Source: PGYT01 sp963675055 (lineage in GTDB: Bacteria > Bacteroidota > Ignavibacteria > Ignavibacteriales > Melioribacteraceae). From it: a stretch of DNA of 64,000 bases. Numbering within the stretch: the stretch's first letter is position 1; every line of letters starts with the position of its first letter. Of the stretch, positions 52,649 through 61,581 are shown in pieces. The DNA is taken from positions 2,852,001 to 2,916,000 of the forward strand of contig CAXXJE010000002.1 in the NCBI GenBank assembly GCA_963675055.2, written 5' to 3'. The translations under genes were made by a program, and so were the position numbers. Below the pieces are notes generated by a model that ran no database searches, had not been told where the DNA came from, and worked only from the letters and a program-made list of their open reading frames with translations.

Positions 52649-54337
52649 ATGAAATCAGGTAAAGCCAGTATTATTGAAACTAAGGCATACTCACGCAGTA
52701 AATATTTTGAACAGGAAAACAAAAGACTCATTATACTTCCGCTGCAGATAATCGCAGCTCTGGTTGTGATTGTGGGTTCATTCGCATTGATGTTCGAAGT
52801 TACCTACTTCGCTGAATTTTCTTTTGAGTTATATTTTGGCAGACTTATAGCGACATTTATCGGGTTTGTTATCCTGGTTATGTCGAATTTCAAAGTTGGG
52901 CAGAAAAACCCGACTCTGTTAATTCATATACTTTTATTGACAATAATAGCTTCATTTGCTTCTATTATTATTAAGATACCGTCAAGTATCTATGTTAATT
53001 CTCATCTGCTTGCTCTTGTAATTTTTACCTCTGCGCTTTTTCTTAACTGGGATCTCAAAAACCAGATCATAGTTGCAATCTATTATAATATTCTGTTCGC
53101 AATTTCAATTCTTATTACTGATAAGTCGATTTATTTTCTGCCTAGTATGTACGCCTCGGTTGTATACGTAAGTGTTATAAGTATGCTCAGTATTATTGCC
53201 AGCTCCATAAACTATAAACTGAGACAAAAAGCAATTGAAAAAACTTTTGAGGCGCGTGACCTTTTTGAAAACTCGACTGAAGCCTTATTTAAAGTTCGAT
53301 GCAGTGATTATTCTTACGTAACCGCCAATCCTTCGTTTTTTAATTTATTCAAAATTAAAAATGAAGGGAATTTTTATGAGAATAACGGATTCAGGAATAT
53401 ATTCAACGACAGAAATGTTTTTGATGAACTTATTGAGAAATCAAACGGGACTGAAGAAATTATTAATCTCGTTACTGATTTTAAAAATACAGAGGGTAAT
53501 AGTTTTGTTGGACTGATGAATATTAGAATAATAAATGAGCTGGAGAAAAAGCAACAGTTTCTTGAGGGAAGTTTGCGAGATATCACTAAGGAAAAACAAG
53601 CTGAAGACAAGATTCGCAAATATAACGAACGACTGGAAATGCTTAATGACTCGAAAGATAAATTTTTCTCTATTGTTGCACATGATCTGATAAGTCCGTT
53701 CAGCGCGGTCCTGGGTTATTCGGAAATTCTTCTTGAAGAAAGCGGAAGTATGGAAAGAACGCAGATAAACCAGTTTGCGACTGATATACATTCAATATCT
53801 CAAAAAGCATTTAATCTGTTGAACGAACTGCTGGACTGGTCGCGAATACAAACCGGAAGAATGCCGTACGAGCCGGAGATGATTAGTATTCATGGTATTG
53901 TTCAAGACCTTTTTGCTCTTTACGAACAGAATGCGAGAAAAAAGAATATTGAATTGTTGATCAGCATTGAAGATAATCAGAAACTATATGCTGACTATAA
54001 AATGATAAGCACTACTCTGCGGAATCTGCTGTCCAACGCTATTAAATTTACCGGACAGGACGGAAAAATTGAAATAGGGTCAAAGTCCGATAATGGTTTA
54101 GTCGAAGTATTCATTAAAGATACCGGAGTCGGAATCAGCGATGAAGATATGAATAAAATCTTTAAAATTGATGTCCATCATACACAAATTGGAACTAATA
54201 AGGAAAAGGGTACCGGTCTTGGATTGATATTGTGCCAGGAATTCGTGCATAAAAACGGCGGAAAGATCTGGGTCGAAAGTGAATACGGTGAGGGAAGTAA
54301 GTTTATATTTACACTTCCGGCGAATCCCCCATTATAA
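52649..54337 (+). CDS. Membrane-bound PAS-domain sensor histidine kinase
   Basis: The product has 562 residues: about six membrane helices (about 25-190), a PAS-like domain (about 200-320), a HisKA dimerisation domain with the phospho-acceptor H345 in FFSIVAHDLISPF and a HATPase domain with NLLSNAIKFT, KDTGVGIS and the G2 box GTGLGLIL. It is a complete hybrid-free kinase that autophosphorylates in response to an unknown signal, perhaps from membrane or redox state. No response regulator is adjacent; the next gene is 430 bases away. The start overlaps the stop of an 8-codon frame. Confidence 0.93.
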   Translation: MKSGKASIIETKAYSRSKYFEQENKRLIILPLQIIAALVVIVGSFALMFEVTYFAEFSFELYFGRLIATFIGFVILVMSNFKVGQKNPTLLIHILLLTIIASFASIIIKIPSSIYVNSHLLALVIFTSALFLNWDLKNQIIVAIYYNILFAISILITDKSIYFLPSMYASVVYVSVISMLSIIASSINYKLRQKAIEKTFEARDLFENSTEALFKVRCSDYSYVTANPSFFNLFKIKNEGNFYENNGFRNIFNDRNVFDELIEKSNGTEEIINLVTDFKNTEGNSFVGLMNIRIINELEKKQQFLEGSLRDITKEKQAEDKIRKYNERLEMLNDSKDKFFSIVAHDLISPFSAVLGYSEILLEESGSMERTQINQFATDIHSISQKAFNLLNELLDWSRIQTGRMPYEPEMISIHGIVQDLFALYEQNARKKNIELLISIEDNQKLYADYKMISTTLRNLLSNAIKFTGQDGKIEIGSKSDNGLVEVFIKDTGVGISDEDMNKIFKIDVHHTQIGTNKEKGTGLGLILCQEFVHKNGGKIWVESEYGEGSKFIFTLPANPPL

Positions 54338-54767
54338 AGTATATTTTACAGAATATTTTTTTAAAATACGTACATTTTACCGGTCTTATTTTCAAAGTCA
54401 ATTTCTTTTTATGTGCTATTCACTGGTTTCGCAGTAAAGTATTAAAAGATAGCAGCAACTTTGACCGCAGAGGAGGTCATGAAAGAATTAACAGGCTGAA
54501 TTGCTGTGGCTAACGGAGCAAATTTGAAAAAAAGTAGCCGGTTGCACAATTATTTTAGATGAAACTACAAATTGAATGTCATTACTCACTTTGACTGATT
54601 TTTGACGAATATTTGGCCCAATAATTGAGAGATTGACGCAGAATCTCTTTAATTGCTTAAAATAAATTTATTACTTACTTTGAATTACTTCTTAAAAAAG
54701 CAAAAAGATGAATGCCAACCATGTCTATTCCGAATGGAAAAAAGTTTAATAAAATCTTGAGGTAACT
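54338..54767. other. Long untranslated leader/intergenic region with hairpins
   Basis: This 430-base gap lies before the giant repeat protein. It holds TGACC/GGTCA (54462-54479) enclosing a purine-rich loop, complementary GGCTA and TAGCC segments (about 54508-54539) and a perfect 7-base-pair stem AGAGATT/AATCTCT (54628-54634, 54642-54648) followed by TTTAATT, which looks like a weak terminator or attenuator about 115 bases before the gene. A seven-codon frame (MKELTG, 54479-54499) begins inside the first hairpin. TTGGCCC with TTGA 10 bases later (54613-54628) is only a partial sigma-54 match. No known riboswitch class was recognised. Confidence 0.4.
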
Positions 54768-57700
54768 ATGAAAAAAGTATTTACGCTAATAATGATGATG
54801 TTTCTGATGATACTTATTTCATGCGAATTAAAAGAAGATGCGACAGATGACGGAACTGTAACTCCTACTGAAGAAACAATTGACATTTCTTCTCCGGTTT
54901 CAGGAGACACACTAACGGTAAGTTCATCTGCAGATATTACATGGACAAGCAACATTAGTCAAAACGTAAATGTTGATCTCACAGTTAATAATGGTAAAAC
55001 CTGGATTTCGCTTGCAGCAAATATTGAAAATGTCGGAAGCTTTGTCTGGGATCCTATCCCGAATAACGTATCCGATCAATGCCGAATCAGAGTAATGTCG
55101 GTAGACAGTTCTGTTTCTGCTACCAGTACCGGATTATTTAGTATAGTTGAACCGGAAGCAATGACAGTAGAACTCCTGAATCCCAACGGGGGAGAAGTAA
55201 TAATTGTTGGATCGGGTTTCAATATTAAATGGAGTTCCACCAGCATTGATTTTGTTAAGTTGAATCTCAGCACGGATAATGGCTCCAATTGGCTTACGAT
55301 TACCGAAAGCACTCCCGCTGATACCGGGATTTACAGTTGGAACCCGGTACCAAATGTTGTATCGACCGAATGTCTGTTAAGGGTATCTGCTGTCGGCGCA
55401 GATTCATTGTTTGATGTCTGTGATGAAAATTTCACTGTTAGTGTTCCAAAGGAAATTACAGTTGTTGAACCGAACGGTGGAGACAGTTGGACCGGTAATA
55501 CAAGTCAGACGATTAAATGGAATAGTTCTGAAGTTGAGAACGTTAAAATTGAGTACACACTTAACAACGGGGTTAACTGGAATGTAATTGCCGAAAGTAC
55601 TGAGAGTGACGGTTTCTATACATGGGACCCGGTTCCTAACCAGCCATCTTCGAACGCGAAAGTCCGAATTACAAATACAGACGGCGGATTCCCGTCGGAT
55701 GAAAGTGATGCTGTATTCAGCATTGAACCGGAATTATATATAACTGTTCTAACGCCCAACGGAACGGAGGAATGGTTGTCTGGCTCCGGGCACTACATAC
55801 AATGGAAAACATCAACTCCTGATCCGGGACCCGGCAGCGTGGTTGCATTGGCGATTGAACCTCAGAATGATGTTAGCTTAGTAGAGACAAATAAAAGTAG
55901 CAGGAAATTGCTGAAAAGATCTTCTGCTTCAACAATTCCAAATGCTGTCTACAGTTCAAACAGTACCGGCGGAAACTTGATTAAATCGTTAACCGATGTT
56001 AAGATAGAATACAGTACGAATAACGGCGGAACCTGGTATACTATAACGGAGAGTACACCGAACAATGGAAATTACCTGTGGAATCCGCTTCCGGTACACA
56101 ACTCCGCTTTGTGCGTTATTCGAATCAGTGACGCCGATGATGGTGTGCCGTTCGATATTTCGGACGATAGCTTTACGATATCCGAAAATCCTACGGTTGA
56201 GATAATAGTTGCTAGTCCTAACGGCGGAGAAGCCTGGAATTCAGGTACATCACAGACAATCTCCTGGAATTCAAAAGGAATTACTTCAGTTGATATAGAA
56301 TATTCAACCAACAATGGCGTGGACTGGATTTCTATTGAAAGCGATGTTCCTAGTTCAGGTTTATACAATTGGGCGCAGGTACCTAATACTTCCTCAAATA
56401 ACTGTAAGGTTAGAATAAGTAACTCAGATTCGGGTATTCCTTTCGATGAGAGTAACAGTACTTTTTCAATTTTGCCCGAACCGGGTATTACCGTATTGGC
56501 TCCAAACGGTGGCGAGACATTACAAACGGGTACAAGCAATAATATAACCTGGACTTCTGAAAATATTGCGAATGTAAAACTTGAGTTGACTACTAATAAC
56601 GGCGCAAACTGGACTGTGATTGAAGAGAGCACACCTAGCGATGGAAACTACAACTGGACAAGTATTCCTGATTTGAATTCTTCTTTATGCAAGATTAAAA
56701 TCAGCGATGCCGACGACGGTATACCCCTTGATATCTCGGATGAGTCGTTTGTTATAACAAACCAAATTGAGCAATCGATTGAAATTAGCATACCTAATGG
56801 TGGTGAAACCTGGGAAGCCGGTACATCCAAGCTTATTTCCTGGGCAAGTAATGGAATAGACTCCGTTATGATTGAATTCAGTTCCAACAACGGTATATCG
56901 TGGAATGTTATTAGCGAAAGCGTTGAGAATACAGGTTCGTTCGATTATACTGTTCCTAATGTGAACTCAACTCAGGCGAAAATCCGCATTAGTGATCTTG
57001 ATGGTGATCCGGTCGATGAAAGTAACGGTACATTCACGATTAAGCAGGCCGGCTATCTAAAGATACTTAAACCGGAAACAGGCGAAGTATGGATTTCAGG
57101 TGAACTTTATAAGATTGAGTGGGAAGCCCAGAACGTTGAAAAGATAAAAATCGAAGTTACGACAGAAGATGAAATATATGATCCCGAAGCGGACTTCTTT
57201 GATGATGCCTGGTATACGCTAACTGAAGATGCACCGGGTGCGCAAGGGTTCTATGAGACACGCTTCACAACTCCATCGAATTTGTACAGGATTAGAATAA
57301 GTGATTCGCAGGCTGGCTCTCCGGCAGACTTCAGCGGTTTGTTTACTGTGAAGGAAAGACCGGTTACCGAAGTTGTTGTTACATCACCTAACGGAGGCGA
57401 GAAACTTTACGCCGGGGACAGTTACTCGGTTAAATGGACTTCTGAAAATGTGGAATTTGTTGACATAGAATTCTCGTCAAATAACGGCGCATCCTGGCAG
57501 ATGATTACAGACAGCACCGAAAGTGATGGTATATATACTTGGGCAGAAGTTCCTGATATCAGTTCTTCACTATGTAAAATTAAAATTACTGATGCCGCAA
57601 ATGAACAATTCTTCGACGAATCAGATCTTGCGTTCGAAGTTATAAATGAGAACCAAATCCTTGAAGTTACATCACCCCAAAGTGGCGATGAATGGGTGGC

Positions 57701-59723
57701 TGGTTCAACTGAGAGTATTACATGGCAATCAACAGGCATAGCCAATGTCAAAGTGGAAATGACAACTAATAACGGTATTGATTGGTTCACAGTTGTTGAG
57801 AACACTACTTCAGACGGGTTTTATACAATCAGTCAGGTGCCGACAACATCATCTACTAATTGTAAAATTAAAATCAGTGATGCCGATGATGGTATGCCTT
57901 CAGCTACCAATGAAGGTTTCTTCTCGATCACTCCTGAACCTGCGATTACAATTCTAGCCCCGAATGGGGGAGAGAGCTACCTTAAAGGTACTAACGCCAC
58001 AATAAGCTGGACCTCAGTTAATATTGCTGGTGTTAAAATAGAATTCAGCTCGAACGGCGGCGCACAGTGGAATGTTCTTACAAGTTCAACACCGAGTGAC
58101 GGTTCGTATCTGTGGGAAAATATTCCGGATCTGAACTCTACTCTTTGTCAGATAAGATTGAGCGATGCTGATGACGGAGCCCCGTTTGATATTTCAGATT
58201 CATACTTTACAATTACCAACCAGGAAGAGGAAGCTCTCGCAATACTTTCTCCAAATGGGGCTGAAGAATTCGAAGCTGGTACCACACAAAATATTACATG
58301 GACCGGATCAGGCGTTGAATATGTTGATGTAGATTACTCTACAAATAACGGACTCACATGGGTCCCAATCGAGACCAACATTGAGAACTCCGGTGCAGTT
58401 GAATGGAAGCTAGATAAAACACTCAACTCGCCGCAGTGTAAAGTAAGAGTTAAAGATAATTCCGATGATCTTCCAGTGGATGAAAGTGACGGTACGTTCA
58501 CGATTAAGCCGGCTCAATCCATAACTGTCACGAGTCCGGTTGGCGGTCAGGTTTATGATGGTGGTGCACCAATCACAATTTCATGGGATGCCACTGGAAT
58601 TGAGAATGTTGGAATCAGATATACAACTACAAACGGACTTGGCTCGTTTGATGAACCGACATTCTATACGGTTACCGAAAGCACACCGAATAACGGAGAG
58701 TACATTACAAGCTTCTCGATTCCTTCCGATGCATATTACGTGGAAGTCTTCGATGCTGAAGATGGCGCCCCGACAGCAAGAAGTACCGGTAATTTTACAG
58801 TTCTGCAGCAGGTAACAGCTTCTGTTCTTGTTACGGCTCCGAATGGCGGCGAAAACTGGCTTTCTGGGGAAACCTATGAGGTACTTTGGAACTCGACAAA
58901 TGTTGAAACAGTAAACATTGAATACACTCTCGACGGCGGAAGTAACTGGCAGACTGTTGCTGAGAACGTAGTTAGCAATGGACTTTATAACTGGAAGGTT
59001 GATGATCCGATCGATTTCAGGTCAGACAACTGTAAGCTCAGAATCTCCGATTACACTAACAGTTCTATTTATGATGAATCGGATGACTACTTTACTATTC
59101 ACCCGAGCGAACCGTTCTTAAGAGTTATCTTCCCGAATGGCGGTGAATATTTTGCTGATAATTGTGCTGGTGTTCCTACGCCCGATACTCTAATTACCTG
59201 GCGTTCGGCAGGAGTGGCGGCTGTTGATATTGAATACACTTCAAATAACGGAATCACATGGAACTTAATTCAATCGAATGTAGAGTCAACAGGTGGCTAT
59301 GTTTGGAATTTGGCAGGAATTGCTCCTTTTACTCAGCCATCATCACTTGCGCGTGTCAGAATAACAGACGCAAGTAATCCTGCGCTCACGGATCAAAGTG
59401 ATTCATACTTCTTTCTGCAGATCTGCGAGGGGGGTGAAGGTGATGCAGGCGCTATTCTCTATCCAAGTTCAGGTGAATTAAGAAGCGGAGCTATTAAAGA
59501 GATTAAGTGGTATTCGAATGAAGATCTCCGGGAAGCGACGCTTGAATATTCGGTTAACGGCGGTAAGAACTGGAATGTAATTACGAACTCTCTCAATAGT
59601 TCTTCTCAGAAGCTTAATAAGTTTGATGTTGGGAATAGTATAAAAGAGAACTTTAACAAGATCAAATTCAGGATCAGGAAAGGCAATACGAAGATCGAAA
59701 GTGTTGATTTTTCTGCAAGATAG
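54768..59723 (+). CDS. Giant lipoprotein of about 16 Ig-like (Kre9/KNH-type, PNGGE) repeats
   Basis: The product has 1651 residues. A lipoprotein signal ends LMILISC, so it is lipid-anchored. The rest is a chain of about 16 beta-sandwich repeats of roughly 95-105 residues. Each opens with a form of SPNGGE, then W at about +7, ITWTS, then VKIEYSTNNG, W, a variable linker to YxWxxP, and C/A-K-V/I-R-I-S-D. This pattern is what PF10342 (Kre9/KNH-like) describes in bacteria, in surface or adhesive proteins. There is no YPNPFNP tail; the final unit is divergent and basic. No catalytic domain is present. A structural or adhesive surface role is likely; the ligand is unknown. Confidence 0.9.
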   Translation: MKKVFTLIMMMFLMILISCELKEDATDDGTVTPTEETIDISSPVSGDTLTVSSSADITWTSNISQNVNVDLTVNNGKTWISLAANIENVGSFVWDPIPNNVSDQCRIRVMSVDSSVSATSTGLFSIVEPEAMTVELLNPNGGEVIIVGSGFNIKWSSTSIDFVKLNLSTDNGSNWLTITESTPADTGIYSWNPVPNVVSTECLLRVSAVGADSLFDVCDENFTVSVPKEITVVEPNGGDSWTGNTSQTIKWNSSEVENVKIEYTLNNGVNWNVIAESTESDGFYTWDPVPNQPSSNAKVRITNTDGGFPSDESDAVFSIEPELYITVLTPNGTEEWLSGSGHYIQWKTSTPDPGPGSVVALAIEPQNDVSLVETNKSSRKLLKRSSASTIPNAVYSSNSTGGNLIKSLTDVKIEYSTNNGGTWYTITESTPNNGNYLWNPLPVHNSALCVIRISDADDGVPFDISDDSFTISENPTVEIIVASPNGGEAWNSGTSQTISWNSKGITSVDIEYSTNNGVDWISIESDVPSSGLYNWAQVPNTSSNNCKVRISNSDSGIPFDESNSTFSILPEPGITVLAPNGGETLQTGTSNNITWTSENIANVKLELTTNNGANWTVIEESTPSDGNYNWTSIPDLNSSLCKIKISDADDGIPLDISDESFVITNQIEQSIEISIPNGGETWEAGTSKLISWASNGIDSVMIEFSSNNGISWNVISESVENTGSFDYTVPNVNSTQAKIRISDLDGDPVDESNGTFTIKQAGYLKILKPETGEVWISGELYKIEWEAQNVEKIKIEVTTEDEIYDPEADFFDDAWYTLTEDAPGAQGFYETRFTTPSNLYRIRISDSQAGSPADFSGLFTVKERPVTEVVVTSPNGGEKLYAGDSYSVKWTSENVEFVDIEFSSNNGASWQMITDSTESDGIYTWAEVPDISSSLCKIKITDAANEQFFDESDLAFEVINENQILEVTSPQSGDEWVAGSTESITWQSTGIANVKVEMTTNNGIDWFTVVENTTSDGFYTISQVPTTSSTNCKIKISDADDGMPSATNEGFFSITPEPAITILAPNGGESYLKGTNATISWTSVNIAGVKIEFSSNGGAQWNVLTSSTPSDGSYLWENIPDLNSTLCQIRLSDADDGAPFDISDSYFTITNQEEEALAILSPNGAEEFEAGTTQNITWTGSGVEYVDVDYSTNNGLTWVPIETNIENSGAVEWKLDKTLNSPQCKVRVKDNSDDLPVDESDGTFTIKPAQSITVTSPVGGQVYDGGAPITISWDATGIENVGIRYTTTNGLGSFDEPTFYTVTESTPNNGEYITSFSIPSDAYYVEVFDAEDGAPTARSTGNFTVLQQVTASVLVTAPNGGENWLSGETYEVLWNSTNVETVNIEYTLDGGSNWQTVAENVVSNGLYNWKVDDPIDFRSDNCKLRISDYTNSSIYDESDDYFTIHPSEPFLRVIFPNGGEYFADNCAGVPTPDTLITWRSAGVAAVDIEYTSNNGITWNLIQSNVESTGGYVWNLAGIAPFTQPSSLARVRITDASNPALTDQSDSYFFLQICEGGEGDAGAILYPSSGELRSGAIKEIKWYSNEDLREATLEYSVNGGKNWNVITNSLNSSSQKLNKFDVGNSIKENFNKIKFRIRKGNTKIESVDFSAR
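54873..59720 (+). repeat. Array of about 16 degenerate ~300-base coding repeats
   Basis: Repeat units start near the codons for SPVSGD, NPNGGE, EPNGGD, TPNGTE, SPNGGE, APNGGE, IPNGGE, KPETGE, SPNGGE, SPQSGD, APNGGE, SPNGAE, SPVGGQ, APNGGE, FPNGGE and YPSSGE. They differ at DNA level throughout, so the array is old rather than freshly amplified. Unit 4 carries a serine-rich insertion, and unit 15 has a cysteine-bearing insertion. Confidence 0.85.
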
Positions 59724-59743
59724 ATAGAAATTCATTCCGCAAT

Positions 59744-59775
59744 GGCTGCAATCATCGGGTTGCAGCCTTTAATTT
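59744..59775 (+). terminator. Intrinsic terminator after the giant repeat protein
   Basis: GGCTGCAA (59744-59751) pairs perfectly with TTGCAGCC (59760-59767), with an 8-base loop and a TTTAATTT tail, 20 bases after the stop codon. Confidence 0.85.
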
Positions 59776-59777
59776 CC

Positions 59778-59809
59778 TTTGAATAAAAGTTAAAAATAGG
59801 GTAAATTTG
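59778..59809 (+). promoter_or_regulatory. Bacteroidota-type promoter of the tRNA gene
   Basis: TTTG (59778-59781) and TAAATTTG (59802-59809) are 20 bases apart, matching the -33 TTTG / -7 TAnnTTTG consensus of Bacteroidota. The expected start (about 59815) lies just before the tRNA. Confidence 0.7.
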
Positions 59810-59820
59810 TAACTCTATTT

Positions 59821-59894
59821 GGCGCATTCGTCTAGTGGTCCAGGACACCGCCCTCTCAAGGCGGAGATCACGGGTTCAAATCCCGTATGCGCTA
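59821..59894 (+). tRNA. tRNA-Glu (anticodon CUC)
   Basis: The cloverleaf is complete. The acceptor GGCGCAT pairs with ATGCGCT (the outermost pair is G-U); the D arm is GTCTAGTGGTCCAGGAC; the anticodon stem CCGCC/GGCGG holds the loop CTCTCAA with anticodon CTC; the T arm is ACGGG-TTCAAAT-CCCGT. The discriminator is A59894 and CCA is not encoded. It reads GAG codons. Confidence 0.96.
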
Positions 59895-60020
59895 CAAAGT
59901 TAGTATTAAATAGAAGTATAAGTCAAAATTATTCAGGAAACAGGCAAATCAAAATATCTTCGCCGGGAACTAATTTTCATTTCATTGCCTTATAAATACT
60001 ATTAAGATTATCATTCTAAA

Positions 60021-60686
60021 ATGAAAAATTCAATTAAAACCAGAGCTGTGAAGGTTATGGATATTTTAAGTGAAGAATATCCTGCTGTGAAACCTGCATT
60101 GGATTATACAACTCCTTTTCAGCTGCTTATTGCAACAATTCTCTCAGCTCAATGTACTGATCAGCGAGTTAATATCGTTACGAAGGATTTATTTGTGAAA
60201 TATAAATCGCCGCAGGATTTCCTGAGGGTTCCGAGCGAAGAATTAGGAAAGGATATTTATTCCACCGGGTTTTACAGGCAGAAAGCTAAAAGCATTAAAA
60301 ATTGTTGTGAGAAGTTAATTGGAGATCATAATGGGGAAGTACCCAGGGATTTTGATGAATTGGTTGCTCTGCCGGGTGTCGGTCGGAAAACAGCAAGTGT
60401 GGTAGCAGGGAATGCGTTTGGAATTCCGGCAATTGCCGTTGATACACACGTAAAAAGGCTTTCTAACCTGCTTGGATTTGTGGAATCCGGTAACCCTGAT
60501 AAAATTGAATTCGAACTCAAAGAATTGTTGCCTGAATCGTACTGGGTAAACTCTTCGCACTGGCTGGCTACTCATGGAAGGAATATATGTATAGCAAGAC
60601 GCCCTAAATGCTTTGAATGTGTTATCGCTGAACTTTGTCCATCCTTCGATCAGGATGCGGAATTGAAATATTCTAAAAAGAAATGA
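60021..60686 (+). CDS. nth: Endonuclease III
   Basis: This 221-residue DNA glycosylase/AP lyase removes oxidised pyrimidines. The helix-hairpin-helix motif LPGVGRKTA carries the catalytic lysine K123, and the second catalytic residue D141 is in AVDTHVKRL; the 18-residue spacing matches E. coli (K120, D138). The [4Fe-4S] cluster is formed by four cysteines spaced Cx6Cx2Cx5C near the C-terminus (CIARRPKCFECVIAELC). The next gene overlaps its stop by four bases. Confidence 0.98.
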   Translation: MKNSIKTRAVKVMDILSEEYPAVKPALDYTTPFQLLIATILSAQCTDQRVNIVTKDLFVKYKSPQDFLRVPSEELGKDIYSTGFYRQKAKSIKNCCEKLIGDHNGEVPRDFDELVALPGVGRKTASVVAGNAFGIPAIAVDTHVKRLSNLLGFVESGNPDKIEFELKELLPESYWVNSSHWLATHGRNICIARRPKCFECVIAELCPSFDQDAELKYSKKK

Positions 60687-61261
60687 GCGGGACTAAAATG
60701 GATATAATGAGAAACAGGGAATACTGTCACGATCTGCTAAAAGAATACACGAAAAGTGAGGGCCTGCTGAAACATGCTTATGCAGTTGAGGCTTGTGTGA
60801 AAGCATATGCCGACAAATATAATGAAGACAAAGAGTACTGGAGCTGCCTCGCACTGCTGCATGATTTCGATTATGAAATGTATCCTTCTGCTGATGAACA
60901 TCCGTTCAAGGGAGCCGAAATTCTTGCGCAAAGAGGATTTGATGAGGAATTCAGAAATACTATTCTTTCCCATGCAGATTATTCGGGCGTTCCCCGGGAC
61001 ACATTACTTAAGAAAGTTCTTTATGCATGCGATGAACTGGCGGGTTTTATAACAGCCGTAACTTATGTCCGTCCGAGTAAGTCAATCGATGAGGTCGCTG
61101 TTAAATCTGTTAAAAAGAAATTAAAAGATAAGGGATTTGCGAAAGCTGTCAGCAGGAACGATATTAGAAATGGAGCTTCTGATCTGGGGGTTGAACTGGA
61201 TGAGCATATTCAGTTTTGTGTCAACGCCATGAAAGTGGAAAAGGAACTCCTGGGACTATAA
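60683..61261 (+). CDS. HD-domain phosphohydrolase-like protein
   Basis: This 192-residue cytosolic protein has the metal-binding HD signature: LLKHAYAVEA, ALLHDFDYEMYP (the HD pair), HPFKGAEIL, ILSHAD and a late aspartate in ACDELAGF. This order is that of small HDIG-type hydrolases acting on nucleotides or phosphate esters; the exact substrate is not known. ATGA overlaps the nth stop, so the two are cotranslated. An unclear 29-codon frame starts at its own stop (TAATG). Confidence 0.88.
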   Translation: MSGTKMDIMRNREYCHDLLKEYTKSEGLLKHAYAVEACVKAYADKYNEDKEYWSCLALLHDFDYEMYPSADEHPFKGAEILAQRGFDEEFRNTILSHADYSGVPRDTLLKKVLYACDELAGFITAVTYVRPSKSIDEVAVKSVKKKLKDKGFAKAVSRNDIRNGASDLGVELDEHIQFCVNAMKVEKELLGL

Positions 61262-61581
61262 TGCAATTATTTTCCCATTACAATGCTGATTTAGCAGTAT
61301 GCGATTCCCGTAATCTATTTCCTGAGATGAACCGGGATTATGGGAAATAACTCTATTATTGTACTTTTTGTGAATTCTTATATATTTGTCCGGAATGCAT
61401 GTAAAAAACATTATTCTTTGTGACGGTTAAATATCTTGACTTTGTAGGGTATTGTTCAGTAATTTTTGCAACCAAAAAAGAAGGAACTGTCATATAGAGT
61501 ATTTGCTACGTTTTTTGCATTGATTTCTTAAGTCCATATTACATATTTTTATTGCAGATATTGTCATTTAAGGAAAACTTG
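61262..61581. other. Intergenic region with competing hairpins and a promoter candidate
   Basis: This 320-base gap lies before the PorU-like gene. Segment A (TTATTTTCCCAT, 61267-61278) and segment B (TTCCCGTAATC, 61305-61315) are each complementary to segment C (GATTATGGGAAATAA, 61336-61350), so two exclusive stems are possible. A 29-codon frame runs through them (61261-61350). The rest is AT-rich and holds a promoter candidate at 61358-61388. Confidence 0.4.
61358..61388 (+). promoter_or_regulatory. Bacteroidota-type promoter candidate for the PorU-like gene
   Basis: ATTG (61358-61361) lies 19 bases before TATATTTG (61381-61388), which fits TTTG-N19-21-TAnnTTTG with one mismatch in the -33 box. 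It would give a leader of about 185 bases before ATG 61582. Confidence 0.45.

Noticed and set aside
54479..54499. Mini-frame MKELTG with AGGAGG next to it
   Set aside because: The ribosome site is only two bases from the ATG and the frame has seven codons; not enough to call a gene.
54613..54628. Second sigma-54-like element (TTGGCCC ... TTGA)
   Set aside because: The -12 dinucleotide is GA, the element overlaps a terminator-like stem and no activator gene is adjacent; kept only as a note in the leader entry.
56072..56632. Long minus-strand open frame (186 codons) inside the giant repeat gene
   Set aside because: It mirrors the repetitive plus-strand coding pattern, recurs in other repeat units, has no ribosome site and no recognisable protein features.
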